Shown: positions 45,287-56,249 of the stretch, piece after piece
How the letters are laid out: the number at the start of each line of letters is the position of its first letter
Numbering within the stretch: position 1 is the first letter of the stretch
Assembly: GCA_019914945.1 (NCBI GenBank)
Contig: CM034109.1
Span: 2,108,001 to 2,172,000 of the forward strand
Length of the DNA stretch: 64,000 nucleotides
Reading direction: 5' to 3'
From: Typha latifolia
Taxonomy: Eukaryota; Streptophyta; Magnoliopsida; Poales; Typhaceae
The notes under the pieces: generated by a model
Databases searched by the model: none
What the model was told of the DNA's origin: nothing
The model's input: only the letters and a program-made list of their open reading frames with translations
Made by a program: the position numbers and the translations under genes

Positions 45287-46195
45287 ATGTATGAGAATAT
45301 ATTTGAATTATGATAAGTCATGAGATGTTTGAAGTGAAAGATTAATTTTAAAGTCAAAATATTCGAAACGGTTTTAGAATCATCATTGAAGTGCTCAAAC
45401 GGTGTCTTGATGGTTAAAGTAGTATAAAAATTTCCCAAGTAAACAAGAACAATAAGTCCACATTCAACTATCTGCTTAGCCATTTGAATGAACCATTAGG
45501 CGTTCAAATGCATTTCACCAAGAGCAAAAACACACTATTGGCGTTTGAATGGCCCTTGCGAGCGTTCGAACGACCTTGCTGATTTGACTTAGATTTGAGT
45601 CTATCTCTATTTACCTTATCTCTAGTAAAATCCATGGAAAATCTTTGAAAAGAAATATATCTTATCTCTGAGAGATACTTATCTTATCTCTAAAGATATT
45701 TACTTAATCTCTAAGAAATATTTATATTATCTTTAAGAGATAATTAACTTATATCTAAGAAGCATATAAAGGGGTTAATTCTAACCCTAAGAGTGAGTAT
45801 TGTCAATTTTTAATTGGAGGTCATCTTTTTGAGAAGCCGTCAATCAATATTGATATCATCTTTTGAAGGCCATTGAAGATCACTTCTCTGTTTTAGATGG
45901 AACGTGCTAAATCATTTTCATCTCAATGCATATACATTAGATCAGGAAGAACTACATCAAGAGGGTCATTGAGACGAAAAGATCAACCTCAAGGGTCACT
46001 AAAATTTGGAAACCTTACACGGAAAGTATTGCATCGCGGGGTCTAGCGAGTAAGGTTGGTATAGATTAAGTCGTTAGAATCGGCGGGTGATCTTTAAGCT
46101 TTTTGTTAACTGCTACAGGTTTAGTGATTGGTTTTGATCCGAGTTTGGATTTGTGCTTTTTACATGGTTTGGGGTTTCTTCATATAAAATGTTAG
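45287..46195 (-). mobile_element. LTR family C, inverted copy
   Basis: The reverse complement of the family C sequences at 5.8 and 22.2 kb: 'ggggtctagcgag', 'gatccgagtttggat', serial 'atctctaagaga' runs and 'caagtcatgagatgtttgaa' appear in reverse order. The 61- and 75-codon frames here are incidental. Confidence 0.55.
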
Positions 46196-46440
46196 GTTAA
46201 TTACACTAGCACCCCCTGAACTATACCCGATTTTCACGAATACCCTTTGAAACTTTTTTAGGTTATAATGTCTTTAGGGGACGAAAAACGCATATGACCA
46301 ACTATACTTCTAATAAATTAATGAGGTCATCAATTTAGCCATAACTAGTAAAATAAAATAAAATAATTAAATTACAAACCATCATCTCATCCCAAACCCA
46401 CTACCATTCCTCCCCTAACTTGAACTACATCTATTTTTAC
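46196..46440. mobile_element. MITE half
   Basis: 'gcaccccctgaactatacccg' followed by 'ttttcacgaatacc' is a MITE-like end. A matching inverted end was not found. Confidence 0.25.
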
Positions 46441-47012
46441 AATGACTCCTTGAACTTATTTGTCTAATTAGTGCACCAACTTTTATATAGGTGTGAAGAT
46501 GATAGATAATTTATTAAGGTTGATTGACAAGAGATAGTACTTATCAATAACGGTTTTAAACTTAGATCATCGGTAAACAATAAATGCATTAGTGCCAGTG
46601 CTCCTCTATCAGATTTCACATTATCGATTCTATTGATGCTTGCTTCTTTCTGAAGGAGTAAAGAGAGAATGTTAGAATCAATTATGAATAGATACGGGAA
46701 AGAGGGCATTCTTGATGAAGTCCTCTAGAGGGCTTGAATCTACCATTTGCCCTGCCATTGACAACAAAAGCAGGAGAAGATGAGATTTGCTAAGTAAAAA
46801 ACTGATAAAATGAGTAGGGAAACCATGACCCATAAGACAATCACTAATAAAAGACCATGTTATTCTACCGAATGCTTCAATAGATCAACTTTAATAACAA
46901 AGGAGCCAATTTTACTTTTGGAACTATTCAGGAAGCTCATCATTTCTCTTGCCTTAACTTGATTGACTGCAATTTGCCAACAAGGGACAAAGGCATTCTA
47001 GGCATTTGTGAT

Positions 47013-47191
47013 TAGGCTGTCAAAATAATCAAGCCGGCTCAAGCTCGACTCGAGTTCGGCTCGATAATGCTCGATCAAGATCGGCTCGAAAATAGGCTGA
47101 GCCGAGCTTGATCATTAAAGCTAGGCTCAAAATTAAATTCGAGCCAAGCTTGATCCCGAGCCGACTCAATCGAGTTGGCTCAATAAGGCTC

Positions 47192-47278
<87 letters not shown>

Positions 47279-47804
47279 TAATATCAAACTAATATGAACT
47301 ATCAGATCAAAACTCTTTCACCCATTCAGAATTTCAGCCATTATTTTCTGACACAATTATCTTTATTGTTTGTAATTTATATTTTAGTTGCTTGTAGTTT
47401 TTTGACACAATTATCTTTGTTACTTATAATTTATATTTTGATTGTTTTAGTTTTCTAACCTATTTATCTTTATTGCTTGTAATTTATATTTTGGTAATAT
47501 TTATATCTTTATAGTTGAATTAGGTTTTATTTCAATCTTGATTCAAGCCTAAATTAACTCAAGTTTGCTCAAGCTCGAAAATGGTTTGAAATTGATAAGG
47601 CTTGAAATTACTAATTGAGCAGCTCGTTTAACCCGTTTAAGCTCGTTTAAGCTCGTTTAAGCTCGAAATTAGCTCGAGTTCGAAATTGGCTTGGATTGAA
47701 ATTATTTCAATTCAAGCTTGATCACAAAGACAGGCTCGAAATTAATTTCAATCCAAGCTTGATTAGAGCCAGGCTCGATCAAGCTTGGCTCGTTTACACC
47801 CCTA
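47013..47804. mobile_element. hAT-type MITE with 8 bp target duplication
   Basis: It starts TAGGCTGTCAAAATAATC and ends GGCTCGTTTACACCCCTA, with many inverted AAGCTCGA/TCGAGC words at both ends. The flanks TTTGTGAT (47,005-47,012) and TCTATGAT (47,805-47,812) match at 6 of 8 positions, as expected for an old hAT target duplication. It carries a long (AT)n run and no transposase. Confidence 0.75.
47193..47276. repeat. Long (AT)n microsatellite
   Basis: About 42 uninterrupted AT units inside the hAT-type MITE, the longest simple repeat in the window. Confidence 0.95.
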
Positions 47805-48395
47805 TCTATGATGATTCCATTCTGCACAAGATTCATCGAGGTAGCTAGGATTTTCGTGATGAGCTGGTAGAAGGTGTTACATAGACTGATCTGTCTACAA
47901 TCTAATTGACACATAGAGCTCCTATTATGGTATCAAGATAATATTTGACTTGTTGAAACCCAGATCTAGCCTACCTGTCGTAAAGAAGTCTTGGATAAGG
48001 ATGTAGATTTTAGACTAGAGATAAGACCAAAGGGTTTGAAAGAAATGAGCATTGAGCACATTTGTACTTGGGACTTGTCAGAACCGAAGCTTTTGAGAGC
48101 AGCTTCAATCTCGTCATCAAAAGGGATAGAGGGAGTAACAACATCGATTGAGACCTAAGGAACAAAGATAAGAATGTTATGGCAAACCATTTCAAGAGAA
48201 GGGGATTAGAAGAGGTGAACAATAACATCTTGAAATGTTGAACAAACACTTTTCTAATAGCATTAGGATGGCTCATCAAGTCACCATTGGTTAGGATGAT
48301 GGAGTTTATATTGTTCCCTTTTTTGAGTAGTGGCCATAGTACGAAAAAATATAGAGATAATTTTATTTTCACCACTTGAATTATCATCTTTTTCC

Positions 48396-49075
48396 ATACT
48401 GACCCTCTAAACTATTTTTTTGGTAAATAATAACCCCCTAATTATCAAAAATATCTCACTTGACCTTTTAGAGTTCTGTCACCTATTTCCATTGATAAGT
48501 CGCCATGTGATAGTTACATGATAATAATATGACAAAAATACCTCTCATATACACGTGCAAGTCATGTGCAACTCGAGAGAGAATTTTATGATGAAAAAAA
48601 TATTGTTACCTTGTGAAATAAAACCCCTCCCCTTCTCTAGTCAAAGTTGACCCGAAGTCTCACCCTCTTCTCCCAAATTTATGCTGTCCCACCCCCTTCT
48701 CTAATCTTTCCAACGTTCACCTCCATTAAAAAATCATTTCCTTTCATTCTTCAAGTTTGTAGCACCTTTAGTTGCTCTCCTAACCGGTATCTTCAACCTC
48801 CCACCTCCATGGCATCTTCTAGATGAAAGAGAGAAGAGAGAGGAAGAGAGGAGAGGAGGATGGCATGGGGTGGGGTGGGGATGTTGCTGGAACTAATGGA
48901 GACAAGAAGGGAGCTCTGGGGAGCTCTGGGTAGGATGTGCTCGAGATGAGAGAGGAGAGGAAGAGGGGAGATGTCAAATTTGTAAAAGAGGATTATGGCA
49001 CTATTTATTATGAACTAGATTTGGAACAATCTGGACTTAAAAAAATATGATATTTTAATAGGAGGAACCCTTAGG
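48396..49075. other. MITE-like half and spacer
   Basis: 48,360-48,520 resembles the hairpin MITE at 38.0 kb ('attttattttcaccacttgaattatcat', split) without its right end. 48,640-48,980 is CT- then GA-rich with no gene. Confidence 0.35.
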
Positions 49076-49690
49076 TGTCACAGATCTAATGGATTTCATT
49101 TTGCATGATTCCGAGGTCAAAGTGAAAAGATAAAATTAAAATACTGTAAGAAGGTCATAATTGGATAGATTAGTGATTATCCGATGTTGCGGCACTCGTA
49201 AGAGGGTGGTGGACAGCCGTAAGGTAGGGTGGCTCATAGAGGTGATGGTGGCTAGGCCTTGGAGGTAGAATTTGAGTTAAAAGTTAGATTTACTCCTAGA
49301 AAAATAAATGGTTATGATTAATTACTTTTATTCCTAGATTATCTTACTCTTACTCCTAAGATAGTCTAAGGCTAAAACAAAATTCTTTATTTTTCATTGG
49401 ATGCATGGATGCTTAAACAAACCAGCCCAAGCCCCTCTATATATAGAGACTAGGTATAATGAGTCATACTATGATTAGCCCTAAAGGTTTACACAACTTG
49501 AACTAGGATTTAATTTAAAGGGTTACATGACTTAATTTAACTTGCATTAAAGGCTTACTTGGTATAACTAGACTTGTCTTAAAGACTTACTTGACTTTAA
49601 TTGGCCTAGCTTTTTGGGCTTACATCATATTAGATATTAATGTAAGATATTGATTCAACTAATACAGGTGGCACAATGACAAGATGCCAC
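49076..49690 (-). mobile_element. LTR family B, truncated copy
   Basis: It begins TGTCACAGATC and follows the family order ('gattatccgatgttgcgg', 'ggtggtgga', 'ctcctagaaaaataaa', serial 'ggcttacttgact' phrases). It ends before the usual GATCC terminus. It could be the partner of the 52 kb LTR, but no shared target duplication was seen. Confidence 0.5.
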
Positions 49691-50220
49691 ATAGCATAAA
49701 ATATGTTTACATATATGAGAGTTTTGTATAATTTAACACTTTTATTAGCCCATAGAGATAAGTATATTAGATTTTACATGTAAAATACAAGAATATACTC
49801 ATCTTGCTCCCTTAATGGATAAATGGAAAAATATGTCAATATTAAAATATAATCAAATAATTATCTAATTGGATAATTTAGGTCAAGAATGATGATATTT
49901 ATGTCTCAAGGATAATTATCTAATTATTAAATTTAGAACCTTATGCATATATGTGATAAGAGTTTGCATGTTATAATACTAATATTGTATGCAAATATAT
50001 GCTAATTAACTAGGTATAATTTGTGAGTAATTATAATTATAATAATTGAGATATGTTATATATATGTAGATTACATATTTTATCTTGAACTAGTCAAAAT
50101 GCATGTCAACACTCTCCCGTGGCGGAGTGCATCCATCTTCTCCATTGATCTAGTCTCGAAGAATCTCACCTTGCTAAAAATTGCGTCGCCAATCTTTAGC
50201 CAAAAGGTTTGCATGAATAG
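49691..50220. other. AT-rich spacer
   Basis: No gene or recognised repeat in this interval. Confidence 0.4.
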
Positions 50221-50224
50221 GGGC

Positions 50225-50585
50225 CAGAAGAATCTTCTTCTTCTTGTATTCTGTTATTGCTTCTTTCTTCTTCTTCTTCTTCTTCTTCCATGTTTTAATC
50301 ATTCTTTCTTTTTTCTATACAAGTCTCTCTAACCAATTTTTAATTAACAAAGTAAGAGATTAATCAAAGATAGTGGTGAAATAATTAAAATTAGTCTCTT
50401 ACTTTATCATAATTATCTCACCACTATCTCCGATTAGTTCCTTACTTTATTAATTAAAGAGTGATTAAATAGATTTGTATATAAAATAGAGAGAATGATT
50501 AAGGGATTAAAGAAGAAGAAAAAGAAGCAACAATAGAAAAGATGGTGAAGAAGAAGAAAAAGAAGAAAAAGAGTAAGAAGAATAA
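50225..50585. repeat. Long imperfect hairpin (fold-back)
   Basis: The left arm (about 50,225-50,388) and right arm (about 50,405-50,585) are inverted copies. 'gtaagagattaatcaaagat' pairs with 'tctccgattagttccttac', 'agatagtggtgaaataatt' pairs with 'aattatctcaccactatct', and the CTTCTT run pairs with the AAGAAG run. The loop is about 16 bp. A third, partial copy lies at 50,780-50,865. Confidence 0.75.
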
Positions 50586-50685
50586 AATATATTAACAACA
50601 TTTGCAAATATAATAACAACTTTCATTATTTTTTCTATACATTACAAAATTTACATATTTCACCATTACAATTTACACAGAAATA

Positions 50686-50693
50686 AATAAATA

Positions 50694-50765
<72 letters not shown>
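50686..50765. repeat. (AAT)n microsatellite
   Basis: A run of about 80 bp made of AATA then AAT/ATA units, next to the hairpin. Confidence 0.9.
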
Positions 50766-50766
<1 letters not shown>

Positions 50767-50989
50767 TAGAGTTATGTTTTTTTGTTATTTAACTAATTCT
50801 AATTATTTTCATTACTATTTCTAATTAATCTCTTATTTTATTAATTAAAAAGAGTAGAGAGACTCATGTTCATCCTCTTCATGATCACCTAAGAACATGA
50901 CGTGGTTGGTTGGCGCTTGCATTTATAACTGAGGATAAATCGGTCATCATTGTAAAAGAAAATAAGCCTTTCCTTCGGCTCTCCTCTAA

Positions 50990-51960
50990 GTCATTGGGTA
51001 CAAAACGGAGCGAGATCATTTGTCTATTAGGCTGAGCCGTCGGCGTAGGTTAAGTCGAGGTAGATGCCATCTCTAATAGGTCGTGGGCTTGAGTCGTCTT
51101 TCTTCTCTCCTCCTTGCGAATCTGGTTCAACTGATCCAACTTGGACTCTATCAAAATAGTTAAGGAGAAGGCCTCATTAGAAGTAGTGGGCCTCAAAGCC
51201 TTGACCTTAGCCTCATCGAATTCGGCCACCCAATGGTCGCCGGCGGTTGTGACGGCTACCACAGCCTAGCAATCAGCTTAAGGAAGCTAGCCATGGCCAT
51301 CGGCTGTCATGGGAGCGCTAGACCCATGGCCACCAGTCGGGGGTTTGCAGCAGCAATAAGTATTGCCATCGATGGTCTTCCAGTAGTCGTTGGCGCAAAT
51401 AAAGGCCACATCTCGGGTGCGCGTGGTCCGAGGAATGTGTTGGATGTGGAGTTCAGTGCCAGTGGGGGCTGGATCACCATAGGTAGGAAGCTACGGATTT
51501 TAGCCCTAGCTCCCACCACAAGTAAGCAAGATGATGCCGAGACCAGCATGGCCAGTTGCTTCAACGTCGTGTCGGCAATGTTCTGGGTTTACAGTGGGTG
51601 GGGCCTCCATCGTGGCTAGAAGAGTCATGGTTGCCGTGATTTGGGGCTCCTCTCCACCTCTCTCATGGGTGGAGTTTTCTAGCCGCGATTGGCTAGATTC
51701 CGTAAAGGCCAACGGCAATGGTGGCACAGAGTCAAGGCTTGGATCACCTTCTCGATCCTTTCGAAGCTTTTCTTTGACTCGACGAAAAATTCTTTAAAAT
51801 GCTTTTGCCCGTGCTAGCGACTTGTTGTCAATAGTTGCTGGTGGTGAAGGGGGTGCTAGAGAAACTCCCACAAGAATGGAGATGAGTTTCTAGTCCTCCA
51901 TGGTCGCTCCTTCGTCATTCGTCTTGGATCGCATGATAATCATTGCCTAAGGAACGTCAG
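50990..51960 (-). pseudogene. Retrotransposon gag relic
   Basis: The - strand, read away from the 52 kb LTR, gives gag-like pieces in two or three frames. One start reads 'MRSKTNDEGATMED'. The end, 51,262-51,050, reads 'ALRPTTSNEAFSLTILIESK', like the C-terminal part of gypsy gag. Stops break it. It belongs to the element whose LTR and primer site follow at 51,955-52,640. Confidence 0.55.
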
Positions 51961-51971
51961 CTCTGATACCA
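51955..51971 (-). other. Primer-binding site (tRNA-Met type)
   Basis: On the - strand TGGTATCAGAGC is followed by TGACG and lies two bases from the LTR end, an exact match to the common plant initiator tRNA-Met primer site. It fixes the element's orientation. Confidence 0.8.
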
Positions 51972-51973
51972 AA

Positions 51974-52640
51974 TATTACAGACCAGATCTTGACCGATCT
52001 GGAGGTAAAAAAATTATATAAATTTAGGTGGTGGTAGACTCATGAGATAGGGCTCTAATGGCTTTGGTTTCACATCAATTAGATATCTAGATAAAAATAT
52101 TCGACGTTGCGGCCGTCGTCAAAGGGTGACAGATGACGAAGGGTGGTGGTGGATGCTCGTATAGTAGAGTGGCTACTGGAGGAAGGTGGCGGCTAGGGTT
52201 TGGGTGCTTGGAAGGGTTTTACAATTATGATCTACTCCTATAAAGATAAGACGATCTAACAGCTACGATAAAAAAGGTAAATGCAATAATAAGAAAATAA
52301 CTACACTCAATTAATTCTCAATGCTTGGATGCTTGGATGAATAAAGTCTAGCCTCTATATATATAAAGATCGGGTATAATGAGTCCTACTCGGACTTAGA
52401 CCTAAAGACTTATAGAACTTGAACTAGGACTTACCTTAAAGGCTTATATAACTTAATTAAACTTACCTTAGAAACTTACATGACTTAATTAAACTTGCCT
52501 TAGTGGCTTACATGACTTAATTAGACTTACCTTAAGAACTTACAAAAGAAATAAACATGAAACAATTAAAAGATAAATATACTCGATCCATCGAGCCAAA
52601 TGTCCTCATGATTCGATCCAATTAGACTCGGATCGTATAA
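51974..52640 (-). mobile_element. 5' LTR of family B element
   Basis: On the - strand it starts TTATACGATCCGAGTC (TG changed to TT) and ends CTGTAATA, directly before the primer-binding site. It follows the family order shared with 34,566-35,526. Confidence 0.7.
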
Positions 52641-52890
52641 CTTATGGTGTTCCATCAACATTTAGGCACTAAATGATAGAAGGTTAAAGTTGGATAGAAA
52701 AGAGGGAAAAAGCCTGAAGTGCAAAAAAAAAAACCAAAAATGAACCAGATTGACAAAATCGAAAACCAGCTGGGTTTTTCATGCAAAAAAACCCTTAATA
52801 ATTTAAGAGTCTAGATGTAATTTAAGGTATGTGACATTACATGAGGTCTCCAAATATAGCATGAAATACATTAGAACATCCCACCAATTA
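52641..52890. other. Short spacer
   Basis: No gene or repeat recognised. Confidence 0.4.
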
Positions 52891-52894
52891 TTTT

Positions 52895-53550
52895 TTCAGG
52901 AATTTATAAATTACACCTTAAATTTTATTTATTTTGTTATTCATATCCTATCTTTGAGGATTTTGTAACTTGACGCTATCTTTTTTTCTTATTATTTTTA
53001 TTTAACACCCTAGATTAACTTAAACGGTACCAGCAAAGGAATAATTTATTATAATATACTAAATAATTTATAAAATACTAAAATTACGTTTGTCTTCTTC
53101 ACCCTCTCATTCTCTCCCGTCTTTTCAATCATCCCCACCACCTCATCATGGCCAAACTAGAGGTTTTGATTCCCAAATTGGAGTTGGTCGATATGCTTGA
53201 TTCTCTCCATCTTCTTCGGCAAACCCTAGTCCGAGTAGGAATAGGTAGAAGAGGAGGAAAAAGAAGTAGAGGATGCGGAAAAAGAAGAAGAATAAAAGGA
53301 CAAGGGAAGGTGGTGGTGGTGGCGACGGCAGGAGGAGACGGTTGGGGGAAGATGGTGGAGAGATAGAGAGGAATGGGAGGAGTGGTAGAGATATTTTAGT
53401 AATTTGGTCAATGTTATTTAGTCAAAATAACATCTAAGTTGTTAAATAAATATTATAGGAAAAAATAAGAGGTCAGATTACTAAATCCTCAAAGTAGCTA
53501 TAAATCACAAAATTGATAAATTATAGGGTGTGATTCTCTATGTTTTTTTT
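52895..53550. mobile_element. Fold-back MITE-like element
   Basis: The ends are inverted relatives of about 150 bp. 'aaattacaccttaaatttt' ... 'ctttgaggattttgtaac' on the left pairs with 'ggatttagtaatctgacc'-type sequence and 'acaccctataatttatc' read in reverse on the right. The middle is CT/GA-rich. It is similar in plan to 18,585-19,600. The frames inside (72 and 61 codons) are low-complexity. Confidence 0.5.
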
Positions 53551-53920
53551 TTATGTGGTTCTAAACTCCAAATTAGTTAGGCATGAAGGTTGCTGTTGCA
53601 CTGGGTCAATCTGGTTTCCGCCGGCTGGCAATTAACATAGTTCTTAGAATAAATCTCACCAATCAGTTCTTACAAATAAGTTTTCTTGCATTGAAACTTC
53701 ATTCACTTTCTCCGCGTAGAAATAGTTACGTATGACTACATCAAATCAAACATTATTTGATTGGTAATTTAATTAAAGGATCGACCAAGTCCACTCCTTG
53801 CTGGCCATCGAACAGGCATTTAATTACTTTTATGACTTATTCCCATGTTGTTAGGGATTAAACTTGACCACTTCTTTGCCCACTCCATTGTCAGCTTGAT
53901 GGCAACTACCTCCCTTTCTC

Positions 53921-53928
53921 TATATAAA
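53921..53928 (+). promoter_or_regulatory. TATA box of GLP copy e
   Basis: TATATAAA, 126 bp before the GLP start position, in an intact conserved promoter. AAACTTGACCAC lies upstream as in the other copies. Confidence 0.7.
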
Positions 53929-54046
53929 CCAGTCTTCCCCAACTTATTCGACCATCAAATATCATCGCAATCCATTGCTCAAAATCTCTCACAGATAAAC
54001 TTGCTTGTTTTTATAGGTAGAGAAAGAGAAAGTACTACGTACCTAG

Positions 54047-54703
54047 GTGGCTTCCCACCTCTTCCTCCTCTCTCTTCTAGTCCTAGCCTGCTCTCACGCA
54101 CTAGCGTCTGATCCTAGCCAGCTGCAGGACTTCTGCATCGCAGACAAGATGTCGCAAGTGTTTGTTAATGGTTTTGCCTGCAAGGACCCTAAGAATGCCA
54201 TGGCCAAAGATTTCTTCTTCTCCGGTCTCGACAAGCCTGGCAATACGATGAACAAAGTTGGGTCTAATGTCACGGCAGTTAACGTCAACCAACTTGGAGG
54301 TCTGAACACATTGGGCATCTCTATTGCTCGGGTTGACTTTGCTCCCTATGGTCTCAACCCTCCTCACATCCACCCACGGGCGACTGAGATACTTACGGTT
54401 CTAGAAGGGTCACTCTACGTTGGCTTCGTCACCTCGAACCAGGCGAACCAAGAGAACAAGCTCTTCTCCAAGGTCCTTAATAAGGGCGATGTCTTCGTCT
54501 TTCCCCAGGGTCTCATTCATTTCCAATACAACTATGGTACCTGCAATGCCGTGGCCATCGCAGCTCTGAGCAGCCAGAACCCTGGCGTGATTACTGTTGC
54601 AAATGCAGTCTTTGGGTCGACACCACCCATTTCTGATGATATTCTTGCCAAGGCTTTCCAAGTGGATAAGAAGATTGTTGACATGATTCAAGCGCAGTTT
54701 TAG
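54047..54703 (+). pseudogene. Germin-like protein, copy e, start codon lost
   Basis: The reading frame is open for 218 codons with intact Mn ligands, Cys30/Cys45 and the C-terminus [11 protein letters not shown]. The initiation codon is GTG (ctagGTGGCTTCC) where copies a and c have ATGGCTTCC and b and d have ATGTCTTCC. The next in-frame ATG is codon 35 (KMSQ), beyond the signal peptide and Cys30, so starting there would not give a secreted germin. Other unusual changes are Ala51 and Lys54 (KNAMAKDFF where the others have KNVMAEDFF), Ile31 and Ser9. Promoter and 3' end are preserved. Either it is a recent null copy, initiation is non-AUG, or the base is a sequence error. I call it a pseudogene provisionally. 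Confidence 0.75.
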
Positions 54704-54852
54704 ACTTATGGCTACTCAATCTAGTGAGTTGGTGTTGGGGAAACTGGTGATTCTTTAATTAGTCCTTGAATATTTGTAATCCTTGTTGTTAACATAAAAA
54801 TGTGCTAATTATTCTTTGTAAAACAAAACGCATCTTTGAGTTTCATTGAACA

Positions 54853-54858
54853 AATAAA
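54853..54858 (+). terminator. Polyadenylation signal, GLP copy e
   Basis: AATAAA about 150 bp downstream of the stop, as in copies a and c. Confidence 0.5.
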
Positions 54859-54899
54859 AAACATCGTCTCTTCTCTTTCTTTATGAGTTTCCATCTACT

Positions 54900-55405
54900 G
54901 CAGTGAAGAGAATTAATAAACTCTCTAAATGAGACTTTAGTTACCATGAATAGTATAGCAACCATTACATAATAGTTTAACATATTTACTTTAGTGTCTA
55001 AGTCTACAATGTTGCTCAGGCTTTTGGACACATCGGTTTCGACCAAAATTTCTACAGATCAATCTATCATTTTGCATTATTTATAATTTTAGAGTTAATA
55101 AAATATTCTTGTCTATAATTGGGATAATTCTCCTAACTTTATTCACCAATTGTGTTGAAATTAAGAAAAAAATCTACTTCTTACCCCTAAATTTATATCT
55201 TTAATTTATAGTAGAATATTTTAATATTTATAGATAATAGTAGAATTACTATTATTATTATTGATGTGATATAATGTATAAATAAGAAGTAAAAATTAAC
55301 TCAAATACCCTTAATTTAGCATATCAATTTAAATAAAAATATTTTCATGTATAATGAATATGTAATACATACTCATAAGTACCTAATGAGATTGGAGAGT
55401 AGCAG

Positions 55406-55443
<38 letters not shown>

Positions 55444-55590
55444 GTTGGCGGTAGGAGAGAATAAAATTGTAATTCGATTTATATGTCTAATTATTTGAAT
55501 TGTATTTCCTAATTTATAATAGAAAATTAATAATTAAATAAATGGAGCAGCGACTTGCATGGAGATCAGATTACTTGGGGCACCAATTTT
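54900..55590. other. Spacer with (AT)n
   Basis: AT-rich and gene-free, with an (AT)n run at about 55,410-55,438. Confidence 0.4.
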
Positions 55591-55597
55591 ATCCATA

Positions 55598-55665
55598 GCC
55601 GTTGTAGCACATTTGTTAAATCCAAAATTTGCTTGGCTATCCGGGTTCGAACCCCGGCAACGGCA
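55598..55665 (+). tRNA. tRNA-like sequence, degenerate
   Basis: A 7 bp acceptor-type stem is formed by GCCGTTG (55,598-55,604) and CAACGGC (55,658-55,664), followed by A. A perfect 5 bp T-arm CCGGG-TTCGAAC-CCCGG (55,641-55,657) contains the pol III B-box core GGTTCGAACCC. A 4 bp stem with a 7-nt loop, CCAA-AATTTGC-TTGG, sits where the anticodon arm should be, but it lacks the invariant T33. The D-arm is not canonical and the whole is only 68 nt. It is therefore a tRNA relic, a tRNA-derived SINE head or an unusual tRNA, not a confident functional tRNA. Confidence 0.35.
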
Positions 55666-55934
55666 TAATTTTGCTGTATATTTTTTTTACCCATTTTTTC
55701 TTCACTCCTAATTTGCTTTAATACTCTTTGTTTGTGGATCCAAATTTCATCGTACAGATAGATGTTAACAACTTATTTAAGAGTTTGTGGAATAATTGGA
55801 ACTAGGATTATTTTCATATTACATCCAGATACAGTAAGTAAACGTCATAGATAGATAGATAATTATCACACCGAGCAAGCTATATGAATATATTGCACTT
55901 CATGTCACACTTTGTATATATGGATGGTAGCTAG

Positions 55935-56153
55935 TTACTTGGATATGAAAGCCCCTAGGACTGCTGCAATTATAGCAGTTGGATCACTGAGGATAGTAGA
56001 GATGATGATCCAAACAGTGGAGGTGGCAATCTGGTAGCAGCGACGAGCTATCAATAGCACCCTTCCCCTGTGATGGTTCTGAATTGCCCCTCGAAGGCTA
56101 GGAATCCTCGCCTGGATCTGCCTAACCTTGTTCTTGTCCATGTTCGCATACAT
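55935..56153 (-). CDS. Small ORF, doubtful
   Basis: A 72-codon frame with a basic N-terminal half (RQIQARIPSLRGAIQNHHRG) and a hydrophobic C-terminal segment (about residues 45-70, IATSTVWIIISTILSDPTAI). No family is recognised. It lies just upstream of the GLP pseudogene promoter in DNA absent from the other GLP units. It may be chance. Confidence 0.12.
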   Translation of the reverse strand: MYANMDKNKVRQIQARIPSLRGAIQNHHRGRVLLIARRCYQIATSTVWIIISTILSDPTAIIAAVLGAFISK

Positions 56154-56249
56154 AGCCTACCAACTCTCCCCCACCAACTCGCCACCACCAATTCCTTCAT
56201 GCACAACAAGTGAAGGTTATAGTTCTTGCAGTCGAACATTTTCACAAGT

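Larger units (their letters stand above)
46441..48395 (-). pseudogene. LINE RT relic split by a MITE
   Basis: The - strand shows an L1-type reverse transcriptase in order. 48,387-48,010 contains 'NNINSIILTNGDLMSHPNAI'. 47,914-47,815 contains 'QISLCNTFYQLITKILA'. After the insertion, 47,012-46,760 reads as 'QVKAREMMSFLNSSKSK' and 'FVIKVDLLK'. 46,709-46,464 reads 'PSFPYLFIIDSNILSLLL' and 'LALMHLLFTDDLS', a degraded FADD catalytic box. Stops are frequent. It is interrupted at 47,013-47,804. Confidence 0.75.

Noticed and set aside
53148..53411. Overlapping frames rich in Gly/Arg/Lys or Ser/His
   Set aside because: Purine/pyrimidine-biased low-complexity core of a fold-back MITE.
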